Shown: positions 47,031 to 55,774, counted from the stretch's first letter. The stretch: DNA of 64,000 bases from Tessaracoccus lacteus (GCF_029917005.1 NZ_CP123967.1:1736001-1800000), one strand, 5' to 3'. Program-made: numbers and translations. The notes: a model not told the origin generated them from the letters alone.

Positions 47031-47902
47031 CCGCGGCTGATGTACAGCGGGCACAGCGCGTGGGCCATCAGGCCGCGCATGAGCCCGCCGAGGCTGATGC
47101 CGGGGATCGACGACTCGCCGACGCCCAGCACGAGCATGTCGTAGTTGGCGCTGCGGCTGACGAGGTAGTTGATCGGGCTGTCGATCGCGACGTGAACGCT
47201 GTACTCGACGCCGGGGTGGCGCTCGGCGACGCCGGCCGCGAGGGCCTCGATGCCGCCCTGGGCGAAGCGGACCTGCTCGTCGAGCTGGGCCGGGGTCAGC
47301 TTGCGCGCGAAGATCCCGACCGGGGGCTGTACCGCGTGCACGATCTCCAGCTTGTCCGTGAAACGCTCGCACTGCTCGAACGCGGCCTCGAGGGTCGCCT
47401 CGGAGCCGGGGTCGGTCTGCAGGCCGACCCCGATAATGCCCTTCTGGCCGACGGGGTCAGGGTGCGCGGCCGCGGAGATGACGACGACGGGGCACGAGGC
47501 GTTGGCGACGACCGCGACCGACGTGGAGCCGACGAACATGCGCTCGAGGCCGGAGGCGGCGCGGCGACCCACGATGATGAGGTCGGCGACCTCGGACAGG
47601 CGTGCCATGACGCCGCCCGGAGAACCCATCACCACCTCGGTGCGGATGCGGTCGGCGGGCAGGCCTGCCTCCAGAGCGATGCCCTTGGCCTGCTCGTTGG
47701 CGGTGACGCCGGCGGCCTGCAGCACCTCCGGGTCGTACACGACGCCCCAGGCGCCGGCCATCAGCGTGTCGTCCACCGCGTTGACGAGCAGCAGCTCGCC
47801 GTCGCGGCGCAGCGCCGCCCCGGTGCCGAACCTGACGGCACGCAGGCCGTCGTCGCTGCCGTCGACGCCGACGACGATCAGAGGTTGGGTCTTCTCAGTC
47901 AT
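47027..47902 (-). CDS. Universal stress protein, two Usp domains
   Basis: A 291-residue tandem UspA protein. Domain 1 (residues about 8-140) begins LIVVGVDGSDDG and has the ATP-binding signature VGRRAASGLERMFVGSTS followed by CPVVVI. Domain 2 (about 150-290) begins KGIIGVGLQTDPGS and ends LMAHALCPLYIS with a less complete signature (GVGESSIPGISLGGLM). Only domain 1 is likely to bind ATP. Such proteins accumulate under hypoxia or stationary phase in actinobacteria. The gene overlaps the preceding PPOX-fold gene by 8 bp and the following hrpA gene by 4 bp, so it belongs to one left-going transcription unit. Confidence 0.9.
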   Translation of the reverse strand: MTEKTQPLIVVGVDGSDDGLRAVRFGTGAALRRDGELLLVNAVDDTLMAGAWGVVYDPEVLQAAGVTANEQAKGIALEAGLPADRIRTEVVMGSPGGVMARLSEVADLIIVGRRAASGLERMFVGSTSVAVVANASCPVVVISAAAHPDPVGQKGIIGVGLQTDPGSEATLEAAFEQCERFTDKLEIVHAVQPPVGIFARKLTPAQLDEQVRFAQGGIEALAAGVAERHPGVEYSVHVAIDSPINYLVSRSANYDMLVLGVGESSIPGISLGGLMRGLMAHALCPLYISRG

Positions 47903-48302
47903 GGTGGGGCTCCTCACTCCTCACGGTCCCGGACAGGACACGTCCATCGATGCTGGTCGCCGTCACGGCGATCCCGACGGTGCGGTCGTCGGCCAGCCAG
48001 CTCACGCTGTCCGCCTCGACCGGCCCCGTGGTGCCGCGCACGAGCACCGACCAGCCCACAGCCGTCTCCTCGTCGATCTGATCGACCTGGAACGCCACGT
48101 CCGTCGGCTGCGTCAACGACGCGAGCACGGTGCCGGGTGCGGTGTGGAAGACGATCTGTCGCCCATCGGAGAGGAAGTTGACGGGAACCACGGTGAGGCC
48201 GTCCACCGCCGCCCAAGCGAGCCGCCCGACGCGCACGTCGGCCAGCAGCGACCAGCACTCGTCGCCATCGAGCCGGGAGAAGTACGTCACAGGTTCCTGC
48301 AT
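47895..48302 (-). CDS. Pyridoxamine 5'-phosphate oxidase-like flavin-binding protein
   Basis: A 135-residue split-beta-barrel protein of the PPOX type 2 group. DECWSLLADVRVGRLAWAAVDG and VVPVNFLSDGRQIVFHTAPGT are the characteristic first and second strands, with VAFQVDQIDEETAVGWSVLVRG in the third. (Each quoted part is a separate short strand.) Members bind FMN or F420 and many are found next to Usp genes in actinobacteria, as here, where the stop overlaps the Usp start. The substrate is unknown. The start ATG at 48302 is the first of the left-going unit unless the gene at 48333 is cotranscribed. Confidence 0.85.
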   Translation of the reverse strand: MQEPVTYFSRLDGDECWSLLADVRVGRLAWAAVDGLTVVPVNFLSDGRQIVFHTAPGTVLASLTQPTDVAFQVDQIDEETAVGWSVLVRGTTGPVEADSVSWLADDRTVGIAVTATSIDGRVLSGTVRSEEPHHD

Positions 48303-48332
48303 GCCTCAACCCTAGCGCTACCGGTCCGCTTG

Positions 48333-49235
48333 TCAGGAGACCTGGAACGTGGTGCGTCCGCCCAGCTTGCTGGCCAGCGCGTCGTCGATGCCGTCGGCGA
48401 TGCGGCTGAGCACCCGCAACGCCTGCTGCAGGTGGGCCGGGACGAAGGGCTGGGTCGGCACGGACAGCTGGACGAACACGCGGTCGCGGTGCAGGGCGAA
48501 GCGGCCGTAGCGCGACTCGACATTCAGGTCGTTGAGGACCTCGCACGCCCGGGATCTCCCGACGACGTCGTGCACGATCGCGGAGAAGAGCAGCAGTTCC
48601 TGCGCGTCGGGGGTCGTCCGGAGGAAGACCATGGTCGAGCCGACGCGGATCGCGATGTCCCCCTGCTCGTTGCGCAGCGGCGGATGCTTGAACAGGCGGC
48701 GCAGCTCGACCTCGACGAACTGGTCGAGCTCCGCCTTGCTGCCCGGCTTGAGCGGCTTCTCGGCCTTGGTCAGAGAGCGGGGCTCCAGCGGCGTCCAGTG
48801 CGTCTGCACCTGCAGGATCTCGGCGAGCTGGTCGGGCTCGAGGAAGACGGGGTGAAGCACGTCGAACACGTCGGCGAGCGTCGCGCGGGCCAGCTCCGCC
48901 AGCGCCGCGGAGTCCGCCTGGTCCGCCTCAGTGTGGAACGAGGGGATCTCGGCGGTCGGCGCCGCCCAGCCGAGGGCCTCGAGCTTGGCGGCCTGGGCCG
49001 GGCCCGCGCCGGAGGCGTCGACGGGGCGCGTCACGAAGGCGCTCACCACGCCGGGCCGCCGCACGGAGAACCGGATGCCCGGCCTGAGGCCGGGCACCGT
49101 CGAGGCGACGGAGATCGTGAGGTCGGCCGTGGAGTCCATCACGGAGAGGACCTCGTCCAGGCGGCGCGCGAACTCGTCCCACGCCTCCCGCTGCGTGTCG
49201 TCGAAGTCGAAGTCGAAGTCCATGTTGTCTGTCAC
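48333..49235 (-). CDS. YbjN/T3S-chaperone-like protein
   Basis: A 300-residue acidic protein. The start is very acidic and aromatic (MDFDFDFDDTQRE). The C-terminal ~140 residues (LDQFVEVELRRLFKHPPLR, GDIAIRVGSTMVFLRT, LNDLNVESRYGRFALHRDRV, PFVPAHLQQALRVLSRIADG) resemble the YbjN or type-III-secretion-chaperone-like TY-Chap modules of actinobacteria. No catalytic motif is seen. The GTG at 49235 follows GGAGG at six bases' spacing and is preferred over the ATG nine codons further on or the longer frame. It could be a small-molecule or peptide-binding chaperone; function is unknown. Confidence 0.7.
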   Translation of the reverse strand: MTDNMDFDFDFDDTQREAWDEFARRLDEVLSVMDSTADLTISVASTVPGLRPGIRFSVRRPGVVSAFVTRPVDASGAGPAQAAKLEALGWAAPTAEIPSFHTEADQADSAALAELARATLADVFDVLHPVFLEPDQLAEILQVQTHWTPLEPRSLTKAEKPLKPGSKAELDQFVEVELRRLFKHPPLRNEQGDIAIRVGSTMVFLRTTPDAQELLLFSAIVHDVVGRSRACEVLNDLNVESRYGRFALHRDRVFVQLSVPTQPFVPAHLQQALRVLSRIADGIDDALASKLGGRTTFQVS

Positions 49236-49337
49236 CCGCCACCTCCACACTCAACCTAACGCACCCGGGGCGGCTTCACCGGCGTCGTCTGCCCGCGGCA
49301 GCACCGGCCCGGCTCCCGGCCGGGGAACGACACGACG

Positions 49338-49343
49338 TAGTAT
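49338..49343 (+). promoter_or_regulatory. -10 hexamer TAGTAT, leaderless promoter of radical SAM gene
   Basis: TAGTAT stands seven bases before the ATG at 49351, and no Shine-Dalgarno sequence is present. The mRNA is probably leaderless. Confidence 0.55.
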
Positions 49344-49350
49344 CCAACGC

Positions 49351-50613
49351 ATGGACAGCTCCGCAGTCGAGACCCCCGCCGCGCCCGGATACCCCTTCGG
49401 CCACCCCGGCGGGCACCCCGGCGGGCACCCGGGCGGGCACCCCCACACCGCCCGCAAGGGCGTCGTCCGGACGCTGCACCACGATCCGGGCGAGCGCCCG
49501 CACGTGCTGGTCTGGGAGGTCACCCGGGCCTGCCAGCTCGCCTGCCGCCACTGTCGCGCCGACGCGTTCACCAAGGCGGACCCGCGTCAGCTCACCACCG
49601 CGGAGGGCAAGGCACTGCTCGACGACTTCGCCTCCTACGGGACGCCGCGGCCCATCGTGATCCTGTCCGGCGGCGACGCGTTCGAACGCGACGACCTGGA
49701 GGAGCTCATCTCCTACGGCACCTCGATCGGCCTGCCGATGGCGCTGTCGCCGTCGGTCACCCCCCTGCTGACCGACGAGCGCCTCGCCTCGGTCCGCGAG
49801 GCCGGCGTCAAGGCATTCTCCATCTCGCTCGACGGCGCGACCGCCGAGACCCACGACTCCTTCCGCGGCATCGACGGCACCTTCGCCGACTCGCTCGAGG
49901 CCGCGAAGCTCGTCGTCAAGCACGGCTTCCGATTCCAGGTGAACACCACGATCTGCCGCAACAACGTCCACGAGCTCCCGCAGATCCTGAAGACGGTCAT
50001 GGAGATGGGCGCCCACATGTGGTACCTGCTCTTCCTCGTCCCGATGGGCCGCGGATCGAACCTCGAGCCGCTGAGCCCCGAGGAGATGGAGGACGTGCTG
50101 CACTGGCTGCACGACGTCTCCGACCGCATCGCCGTGAAGGTGACCGAGGCCCCCAACTACCGCCGCGTCGCCATCCAGCGCGACGACGCGCGCGCCGCCG
50201 GGAAGCCGATGCCACCCACGGGCGAGCTCCACGCACGACTGGAGGCCGAGACCGAGGCGCTGCTGGGCGAGGTGCTGGAGCGCCGTCCCCCGCGCCCGCC
50301 GATCGGCGTGAACTCGGGCCGCGGCTTCGCATTCGTCGACCACATCGGCGACGTTTACCCGTCGGGGTTCCTGTCCTACAACTGCGGCTCCGTGAAGGAG
50401 CGCCCGTTCCACGAGATCTACGCCACCGCGCCGATGATGAAGGCGCTGCGCGACCCGTCCGGGTACTCCGGCAAGTGCGGCGTGTGCGAGTTCAACTGGA
50501 TCTGCGGCGGGTCCCGCGCCCGCGCCAACGCCATGCTCGGGGACCCGCTGGCCAGCGACCCGACCTGCATCTGGCAGCCGGAGGCCTGGCGCCCGCAGAC
50601 TCAGGAGGCCTGA
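49351..50613 (+). CDS. Radical SAM/SPASM protein with His-rich N-terminal repeat (TIGR04053-like)
   Basis: A 420-residue radical SAM enzyme. The [4Fe-4S]-SAM motif CxxxCxxC is in TRACQLACRHCRAD (Cys at about residues 59, 63 and 66). The C-terminal SPASM-type cluster region has CGSV, then CGVCEFNWICGGS and TCIWQ, giving several Cys for one or two auxiliary clusters. The closest family I recall is TIGR04053 (BA_1875-like), whose product is not known; relation to heme d1/AhbD-type enzymes is plausible. Unusually, residues 17-32 are three GHPG repeats ending GHPH (five His), a likely metal-binding tail. The gene is monocistronic and overlaps the convergent TetR gene by 13 bp. Confidence 0.85.
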   Translation: MDSSAVETPAAPGYPFGHPGGHPGGHPGGHPHTARKGVVRTLHHDPGERPHVLVWEVTRACQLACRHCRADAFTKADPRQLTTAEGKALLDDFASYGTPRPIVILSGGDAFERDDLEELISYGTSIGLPMALSPSVTPLLTDERLASVREAGVKAFSISLDGATAETHDSFRGIDGTFADSLEAAKLVVKHGFRFQVNTTICRNNVHELPQILKTVMEMGAHMWYLLFLVPMGRGSNLEPLSPEEMEDVLHWLHDVSDRIAVKVTEAPNYRRVAIQRDDARAAGKPMPPTGELHARLEAETEALLGEVLERRPPRPPIGVNSGRGFAFVDHIGDVYPSGFLSYNCGSVKERPFHEIYATAPMMKALRDPSGYSGKCGVCEFNWICGGSRARANAMLGDPLASDPTCIWQPEAWRPQTQEA

Positions 50614-51194
50614 GCCAACCTCGCGTCGCACAGCAGGCCGGCCGCGGCCTCCAGGCCCTCGACGGCCTCGTCGGGAGACACGCGCGTGAGGGCGAAGGCC
50701 GAGACCACCAGCCCCGTGACGGCGTCGGACAGACGACCGCGCCGGGCCGGGGGCAGCCCCGGGAGATACGCGTCGACCCCGCGGCCGAGCGCGCCGCGCA
50801 GCTCGGCGCGGTACGCGGTCACGACCCGGGCGACGGACGCGTCGTCGCCGAGCGACCCCGTCGCGGAGTTGATCAGGAGACAGCCGCTCGCCGAGACGGG
50901 TGACCGGCGCAGCGCGTCGGCGAGCCCCGAGAGGTAGTCCAGGATCGCGTCGGGCGCGACCCTCTCCCTCGTCAGCGGCACCAGCCGGGGCCGGACGATC
51001 TCGTCGAGGTAGCTCTCGACCGCCGCGTCGTAGAGGCCGCGCTTGGAGCCGAAGGCGTGGTAGAGGCTGGACCTGGCCAGCCCGGTGGCCTCCTCGAGCT
51101 CCGGCAGCGACGCGCCCTCGTAGCCCGTGCGCCAGAACACGCCGCGTGCCGCGCGGACCACCTCGCCCCGGTCGTATGTCGGCGTCCTGCCCAT
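50601..51194 (-). CDS. TetR/AcrR family regulator of the DUF1304/CurA-type oxidoreductase divergon
   Basis: A 197-residue TetR-type repressor. The N-terminal helix-turn-helix is at residues about 10-55 (VFWRTGYEGASLPELEEATG and SSLYHAFGSKRGLYDAAV). The C-terminal half is the helical ligand domain, with GCLLINSATGS as in the TetR_C group of reductase-linked regulators. It faces away from the DUF1304 gene across 93 bp that contain two related 18-bp operator-like repeats (51217-51260). It very probably represses itself and the divergent DUF1304/oxidoreductase pair, responding to an electrophilic or quinone-type compound (inference). Confidence 0.9.
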   Translation of the reverse strand: MGRTPTYDRGEVVRAARGVFWRTGYEGASLPELEEATGLARSSLYHAFGSKRGLYDAAVESYLDEIVRPRLVPLTRERVAPDAILDYLSGLADALRRSPVSASGCLLINSATGSLGDDASVARVVTAYRAELRGALGRGVDAYLPGLPPARRGRLSDAVTGLVVSAFALTRVSPDEAVEGLEAAAGLLCDARLAQAS

Positions 51195-51216
51195 GGCCGC
51201 CTCCTCGCTACTTTTT

Positions 51217-51260
51217 GTGGATCGACCGGTTCAGTATATATAGTGGATCGAGCAGTCCAC
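51217..51260. promoter_or_regulatory. Two direct operator-like repeats between divergent genes
   Basis: GTGGATCGACCGGTTCAG (51217-51234) and GTGGATCGAGCAGTCCAC (51243-51260) share the half-site GTGGATCGA. The second is an inverted repeat GTGGA...TCCAC. The start-to-start distance is 26 bp. They surround TATATATAGT (51235-51244), a probable -10 region, so a bound TetR dimer would block the promoter. Confidence 0.6.
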
Positions 51261-51287
51261 AATCGTGTCCACGCAAGGAGAGCCATC

Positions 51288-51674
51288 GTGATCGTCCTCG
51301 GCCTCGTGCTCGCCGCCCTGGCGGCGGCCCTGCACGTCTTCATCTTCTATCTCGAGTCTCTCGCCTGGACCACCGGCCGGGCCCGCGCCGTGTTCGGCAC
51401 CTCCGAGGAGGAGGCCACCGCGACGCGCGAGCTCGCCTTCAATCAGGGCTTCTACAACCTCTTCCTCGCGGTGGTGGCCGGCATCGGCATCGTCGCCTGG
51501 GCGGCGGGCAGCGCCGTCGTCGGAGCCTCCCTCACGCTCGCCGGCGTGGGCTCCATGGCGGCCGCCGCGCTCGTCCTGTTCCTCTCCAGCCCCGACAAGC
51601 GGCCCGCCGCGGTGAAGCAGGGCACGCTGCCCCTGCTCGCGGTGGTCGTGCTGGTCCTCGCATTCGCCCTCTGA
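51288..51674 (+). CDS. DUF1304 family membrane protein
   Basis: A 128-residue protein with four predicted membrane helices, separated by short loops: IVLGLVLAALAAALHVFIFY, GFYNLFLAVVAGIGIVAW, LTLAGVGSMAAAALVLFL and LPLLAVVVLVLAFAL. The loop RARAVFGTSEEEATATRELA with the following FNQGFYN is the DUF1304 signature. Function is unknown; the gene is usually linked to TetR regulators as here. The start GTG at 51288 has AAGGAG at 51275-51280. An 18-bp gap separates it from the oxidoreductase gene, so they are likely an operon. Confidence 0.88.
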   Translation: MIVLGLVLAALAAALHVFIFYLESLAWTTGRARAVFGTSEEEATATRELAFNQGFYNLFLAVVAGIGIVAWAAGSAVVGASLTLAGVGSMAAAALVLFLSSPDKRPAAVKQGTLPLLAVVVLVLAFAL

Positions 51675-51691
51675 CCCCAGGAGTTCCTTTC

Positions 51692-52705
51692 ATGAGCACC
51701 GCACCAAGCACCCAGATCCATCTCGTCTCCCGTCCCGAGGGGTGGCCGACGCCGGAGAACTTCCAGACCGTCCGCGTGACCCTGCCGGAGCTGGCCCCCG
51801 GCCAGGTCCGCGTCGCCAACGCCTTCGTCTCCGTCGACCCGTACATGCGCGGCCGCATGAACGAGGGCCGCAGCTACGTCGCGCCGTATGCGCTGGGCGC
51901 CACCATCACCGGCGGCGCGGTCGGCCGCGTCATCGAGTCCGCCGCCGACGGTGTCGACGTCGGCGCCGTCGTGCTGCACCAGCACGGCTGGTCCGACGTC
52001 GTGCAGGACGACGCCGCCACGTTCCAGGTCATCCCGGAGCTGCCGGGCGTGCCGCTGTCGCTGCGGCTGCACATCCTCGGCATGACCGGACTGACCGCCT
52101 ACGTCGGCCTGACCCGGATCGCCTCGCTGCAGCCCGGCGAGACCGTCTTCGTCTCGGGCGCCGCGGGCGCGGTCGGCTCCGCCGTCGGGCAGCTCGCCCG
52201 CCTGCTGGGCGCCTCCCGGGTGATCGGCTCGGCCGGGTCCGCCGCCAAGGTCGCCCTGCTGCACGAGAAGTACGGCTTCGACGCGGCCTTCAACTACCAC
52301 GACGGCGAAGTGCGGGAACTGCTCGCCCAGGCGGCCCCCGACGGCATCGACGTCTACTTCGACAACGTCGGCGGGGACCACCTCACCGCAGCCCTCGACG
52401 CCTTCAACGACGGCGGCCGCGCCGCGCTGTGCGGCGCTATCTCCACCTACAACGCCGATGGTCCCGTCCCCGGCCCGGACAACATGTCCAACATCGTCAC
52501 GCGCGGCCTGACGCTGCGCGGATTCACGCTCGGCAACCACCTCGACCTGGCGGGCGAGTTCCAGCAGCGGATGGCCGGCTGGTTCTCCGAGGGCCGGATC
52601 GCCTACGACGAGACCATCGTCGACGGCATCGACAACACGGTCGAGGCGTTCCTCGCCATGATGCGCGGCGCGAACGTCGGCAAGATGCTGGTGCGCGTCG
52701 GCTGA
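51692..52705 (+). CDS. NADP-dependent zinc-independent oxidoreductase (CurA/leukotriene B4 dehydrogenase-like)
   Basis: A 337-residue medium-chain dehydrogenase. The N-terminal domain carries FVSVDPYMRGRMNEG, typical for the zinc-free LTB4 12-hydroxydehydrogenase/CurA branch. The Rossmann domain has VFVSGAAGAVGSAVGQLARL, and DVYFDNVGGDHLTAALDAF is the co-substrate loop. It should reduce alpha,beta-unsaturated carbonyls with NADPH. The ATG at 51692 is preceded by AGGAG. It lies downstream of DUF1304 under a TetR-type regulator, fitting a detoxification role for reactive enones (inference). cobK follows after 18 bp but probably has its own control. Confidence 0.9.
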   Translation: MSTAPSTQIHLVSRPEGWPTPENFQTVRVTLPELAPGQVRVANAFVSVDPYMRGRMNEGRSYVAPYALGATITGGAVGRVIESAADGVDVGAVVLHQHGWSDVVQDDAATFQVIPELPGVPLSLRLHILGMTGLTAYVGLTRIASLQPGETVFVSGAAGAVGSAVGQLARLLGASRVIGSAGSAAKVALLHEKYGFDAAFNYHDGEVRELLAQAAPDGIDVYFDNVGGDHLTAALDAFNDGGRAALCGAISTYNADGPVPGPDNMSNIVTRGLTLRGFTLGNHLDLAGEFQQRMAGWFSEGRIAYDETIVDGIDNTVEAFLAMMRGANVGKMLVRVG

Positions 52706-52723
52706 CGCGGCAGGATGGGGTCC

Positions 52724-53467
52724 ATGATCCTGATCCTCGGCGGCACGGTCGAGGGGCGGCTCCTCGCCGAGGCCCTCGCCGGCCTCGGCGCACCCCACCT
52801 GCTGTCGCTGGCCGGCCGGACAGCCTCGACCCCGGCCGCCGGCCCGGTCCGGGTCGGCGGCTTCGGCGGGGTCGACGGGCTGACGGACTTCCTCCGGGGG
52901 AACGCCGTCGCCGTGGTGGTGGATGCCACCCACCCGTTCGCCACGACCATGAGCCGGAACGCGGCCGACGCCTGCCGGGCCGCGGGCGTCCCGCTGATCC
53001 GCGTCGAGCGCCCCGGCTGGGGGACCCACGAGTCGGCCGGGGCCTGGGCCTGGGTGGACGACCACCCCGCGGCCGCGGCCGCCGTGCTGGACCTGGGCGC
53101 GAGGCGCCCGCTGCTGACGGTCGGCCGGCTGCACACGCTCGACTACTCCCCGGCCCTCGATGCCCTGCCCGTGCTGGCCCGCGTCACCGAGCCCCCCGAC
53201 CGCGACCTGCCCCAGGCCTGGCGCCTGCTCGTGTCCCGCGGCCCGTTCACTGCGGCAGACGAGTCCCTCCTTTTCACCCGCGAGGGCATCGACTGCCTTG
53301 TCACGAAGGACTCGGGCGGCGGCTCGACGGCCCCGAAGCTCGACGCGGCCGCCCGGGCCGGGGCCCGGGTCGTGATCGTGCGCCGCTCCCCCGGGCCCGC
53401 CGGGGTGGAGACTGTCGGCTCCGTCGCGGATTGTCTGCGGACGCTGGAAAGATTCACGAGCGCGTAA
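52724..53467 (+). CDS. cobK: Precorrin-6A reductase (CobK/CbiJ family)
   Basis: A 247-residue NADPH-dependent reductase in corrin-ring synthesis that reduces precorrin-6A (or cobalt-precorrin-6A). The start MILILGGTVEGRLLAEAL is the Rossmann-type dinucleotide loop, and VDATHPFATTMSRNAADACR plus VTKDSGGGSTAPKLDAA near the C-terminus are conserved in the family. ATG at 52724 is preferred to the in-frame ATG at 52715, because AGGATGGGG then serves as ribosome-binding site and relatives start at MIL. It starts 18 bp after the oxidoreductase gene. Other cobalamin genes follow beyond an inserted GH92/GT4 pair. Confidence 0.88.
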   Translation: MILILGGTVEGRLLAEALAGLGAPHLLSLAGRTASTPAAGPVRVGGFGGVDGLTDFLRGNAVAVVVDATHPFATTMSRNAADACRAAGVPLIRVERPGWGTHESAGAWAWVDDHPAAAAAVLDLGARRPLLTVGRLHTLDYSPALDALPVLARVTEPPDRDLPQAWRLLVSRGPFTAADESLLFTREGIDCLVTKDSGGGSTAPKLDAAARAGARVVIVRRSPGPAGVETVGSVADCLRTLERFTSA

Positions 53468-53490
53468 CACGAGCGACGCCGTCGGCTTTG

Positions 53491-53496
53491 TAGTGT
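53491..53496 (+). promoter_or_regulatory. -10-like TAGTGT before the GH92 gene
   Basis: TAGTGT lies seven bases before the ATG at 53504 and there is no ribosome-binding site. This suggests a leaderless mRNA and an independent promoter for the glycan genes. Confidence 0.45.
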
Positions 53497-53503
53497 TCGA
53501 CGC

Positions 53504-55774
53504 ATGCTCGAAGCCGTCGACCCCTTCATCGGCACCGCGGGCGTCTCGCTGCCCGCGCCGACCGGCCTGGCCGCCTCCTGGTGGTGGCCGAAGCCCCAGG
53601 TCGGCAACACCCACCCCGGCGCCACCTACCCGTTCGGCATGGTGTCCGCCTGCTCCTACTCCGGCGGGTACCCGACCGGCTACGGCCCATACGAGCTCGG
53701 CACCGAGGGGCGGCCCGTCCCGATGATGGCCGACCTGCGCGCCTCGGGGTTCACGCACTTCCAGCAGTCCGGCACCGGGGCGATCCGCAAGTACTACAAC
53801 TACTTCCGCGTGACGCCCATGGTGCTGAGCCTCGACGAGCTCGGCCGCTCCTGGGAGATCGTCGAGGAGGAGGCATCCCCCGGCTACTACCGCGCCGTCC
53901 TGTCGTCGGGCATCACGGCGGAGATCACCGTCGGCCCGAAGTCCGCCGTGCACCGCTACACGTTCCCGCGCGCGCAGGACGCCCGCGTCGTCGTCGACCT
54001 GTCGCACGGCGGGCTGGCCATCCCCTACGGCTCCACGGTGCCGCTGCGCGCGTCGCTGGAGCTGCTCGCCCCGGGGGTCGCGTGCGGGGAGATCGTCGTC
54101 GAGGGCGCGCCCCTGGCGGTGTATCTGGAGATCGACAATCCGGCGATGCGGCAGCTGCTCTGGTACGACCGGCGCCTGATGCCCGGAGGCTCGCGGATCG
54201 ACTTCTCCGACATCAGGCCGACGACGCTGCGGCCGTTCGGGCTGCTGTTCACCGGGCCGGCGGATGCCGGCCAGACCGTGGAGCTCAGGATGGGCTTCTC
54301 GCTGCGCGGCACCCAGCGGGCCCGGGAGAACCTGCTCGCCGACTGCGGGGACCACGCACCGTCGTTCGAACGCCGCCACTCGACGACGTCGGCCGAGTGG
54401 GCCCGCCACGTCGACGCGGTGCGGGTCGACACGCCGTCCGACGAGCGGCGTACCGTGATGGCCACCGCCGTCTACCACTCCCTGATCAAGCCGTGCTCGG
54501 CCCCGGACGAGTCGCCGTTCTGGCCCAACGACGGCCCCTTCATGTACGACATCTCGACGATGTGGGACATGTACCGCACGCAGTTCCCGCTCGTGACGAC
54601 GCTGCGCCCCGACATCTCGGTCGGCCTGGCCAACGCGCTGCTGCGGGTCTGCGAGGAGGAGGGCAACTTCCCCGTCGGCTACCGCATGGCCCGCGGCGCC
54701 GACCGCTTCTCCCGGCAGGCCAGCGCGCTCGCCCACACGCTGCTCGCCGACCTGTGCGCGCTGGGCGCCACCGGCATCGACTGGAACTGGGCGCTGGTGC
54801 ACATGGTCGCCGACCTGCGCCGCACCTACGGCGAGGAGTACATCCTGGGAGGCATCACGCACCCGATCACGCACGTGCTCGACCTGGCCTTCGGGTACTG
54901 GTGCACCGCGCTGGTGGCCCGGCGCCAGCGCGACGGGAAGCTGGCCGACGAGCTGGCGGCCCTGTCGAACGGGTGGCCCGCCGCTTTCGATCCCGCGACC
55001 GGGCTGCTGCGCTCCTCCACGTTCTACGAGGGGACGACGTGGAACTACTCGTTCAGGCTGCTGCACGACATGGAGAAGCGGATCGCCGACGTCGGCGGGG
55101 ACGACGCCTTCGTCGCGCTGCTCGACCGGTTCTTCGGCTTCGGCGCCGACCCCGTGACCCAGCCCGGGCAGCGGCCGGGCAGGGCCGAGCTGGAGGCCGG
55201 CTACGCGCTGGGCCGCTTCGAGGGCCTCAACAACGAGCCCGACATGGACGCCCCCTGGGCCTACACCTACGCGGGGCGGCCGGACCGGACCGCGGAGGTC
55301 GTGCACGCCGGCGTGCACCAGATGTTCGGCACCGGGCGCGGCGGGCTGCCCGGCAACGACGACTCGGGCGGCCTGTCGTCCTGGTACGTGTGGGCCTCGC
55401 TCGGCCTGTTCCCCGTCGCCGGCCAGAACCTCGTCCTGCTCAACGCGCCGTCCTGGCGCGACGCGGAGATCGACGTGCCGGGCGGGACGTTCGCGATCCA
55501 CACCCGCGACTTCCGGGAGCCGACGCCCGACGGGCCCGTACAGTACGTGCAGTCCATGACGCTGGACGGCAGGCCGCTGGACCGCGCGTGGCTCACCATG
55601 GATCGGCTCCACCGGGGCGGCGAGCTCGTCGTCACCCTGGGCGACCGGCCCGGCGCATGGGCGACCGGGTCGCGTCCTCCGTCCAGACCCCTGCCCGTGC
55701 CGCCGGCCTCCGTGCTCGGCGCCCCCTCCACCGCCCCCCTCGACGCCCCGGGAGAACCCACATGGCCGAAGTGA
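53504..55774 (+). CDS. Glycoside hydrolase family 92 (alpha-mannosidase-like)
   Basis: A 756-residue protein. MLEAVDPFIGTAGV and VGNTHPGATYPFGMVSACSYSGG are the GH92 opening, and NNEPDMDAPWAYTYAG and GNDDSGGLSSWYVWASLGLF are the two signature regions around the catalytic acid and calcium-binding residues. GH92 enzymes are exo-alpha-mannosidases, usually acting on alpha-1,2-linked mannose. There is no signal peptide, so this one acts in the cytoplasm or on imported glycan. The glycosyltransferase gene starts 13 bp inside its 3' end, so the two are coupled. They sit among cobalamin genes but have no corrin role visible. Confidence 0.9.
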   Translation: MLEAVDPFIGTAGVSLPAPTGLAASWWWPKPQVGNTHPGATYPFGMVSACSYSGGYPTGYGPYELGTEGRPVPMMADLRASGFTHFQQSGTGAIRKYYNYFRVTPMVLSLDELGRSWEIVEEEASPGYYRAVLSSGITAEITVGPKSAVHRYTFPRAQDARVVVDLSHGGLAIPYGSTVPLRASLELLAPGVACGEIVVEGAPLAVYLEIDNPAMRQLLWYDRRLMPGGSRIDFSDIRPTTLRPFGLLFTGPADAGQTVELRMGFSLRGTQRARENLLADCGDHAPSFERRHSTTSAEWARHVDAVRVDTPSDERRTVMATAVYHSLIKPCSAPDESPFWPNDGPFMYDISTMWDMYRTQFPLVTTLRPDISVGLANALLRVCEEEGNFPVGYRMARGADRFSRQASALAHTLLADLCALGATGIDWNWALVHMVADLRRTYGEEYILGGITHPITHVLDLAFGYWCTALVARRQRDGKLADELAALSNGWPAAFDPATGLLRSSTFYEGTTWNYSFRLLHDMEKRIADVGGDDAFVALLDRFFGFGADPVTQPGQRPGRAELEAGYALGRFEGLNNEPDMDAPWAYTYAGRPDRTAEVVHAGVHQMFGTGRGGLPGNDDSGGLSSWYVWASLGLFPVAGQNLVLLNAPSWRDAEIDVPGGTFAIHTRDFREPTPDGPVQYVQSMTLDGRPLDRAWLTMDRLHRGGELVVTLGDRPGAWATGSRPPSRPLPVPPASVLGAPSTAPLDAPGEPTWPK

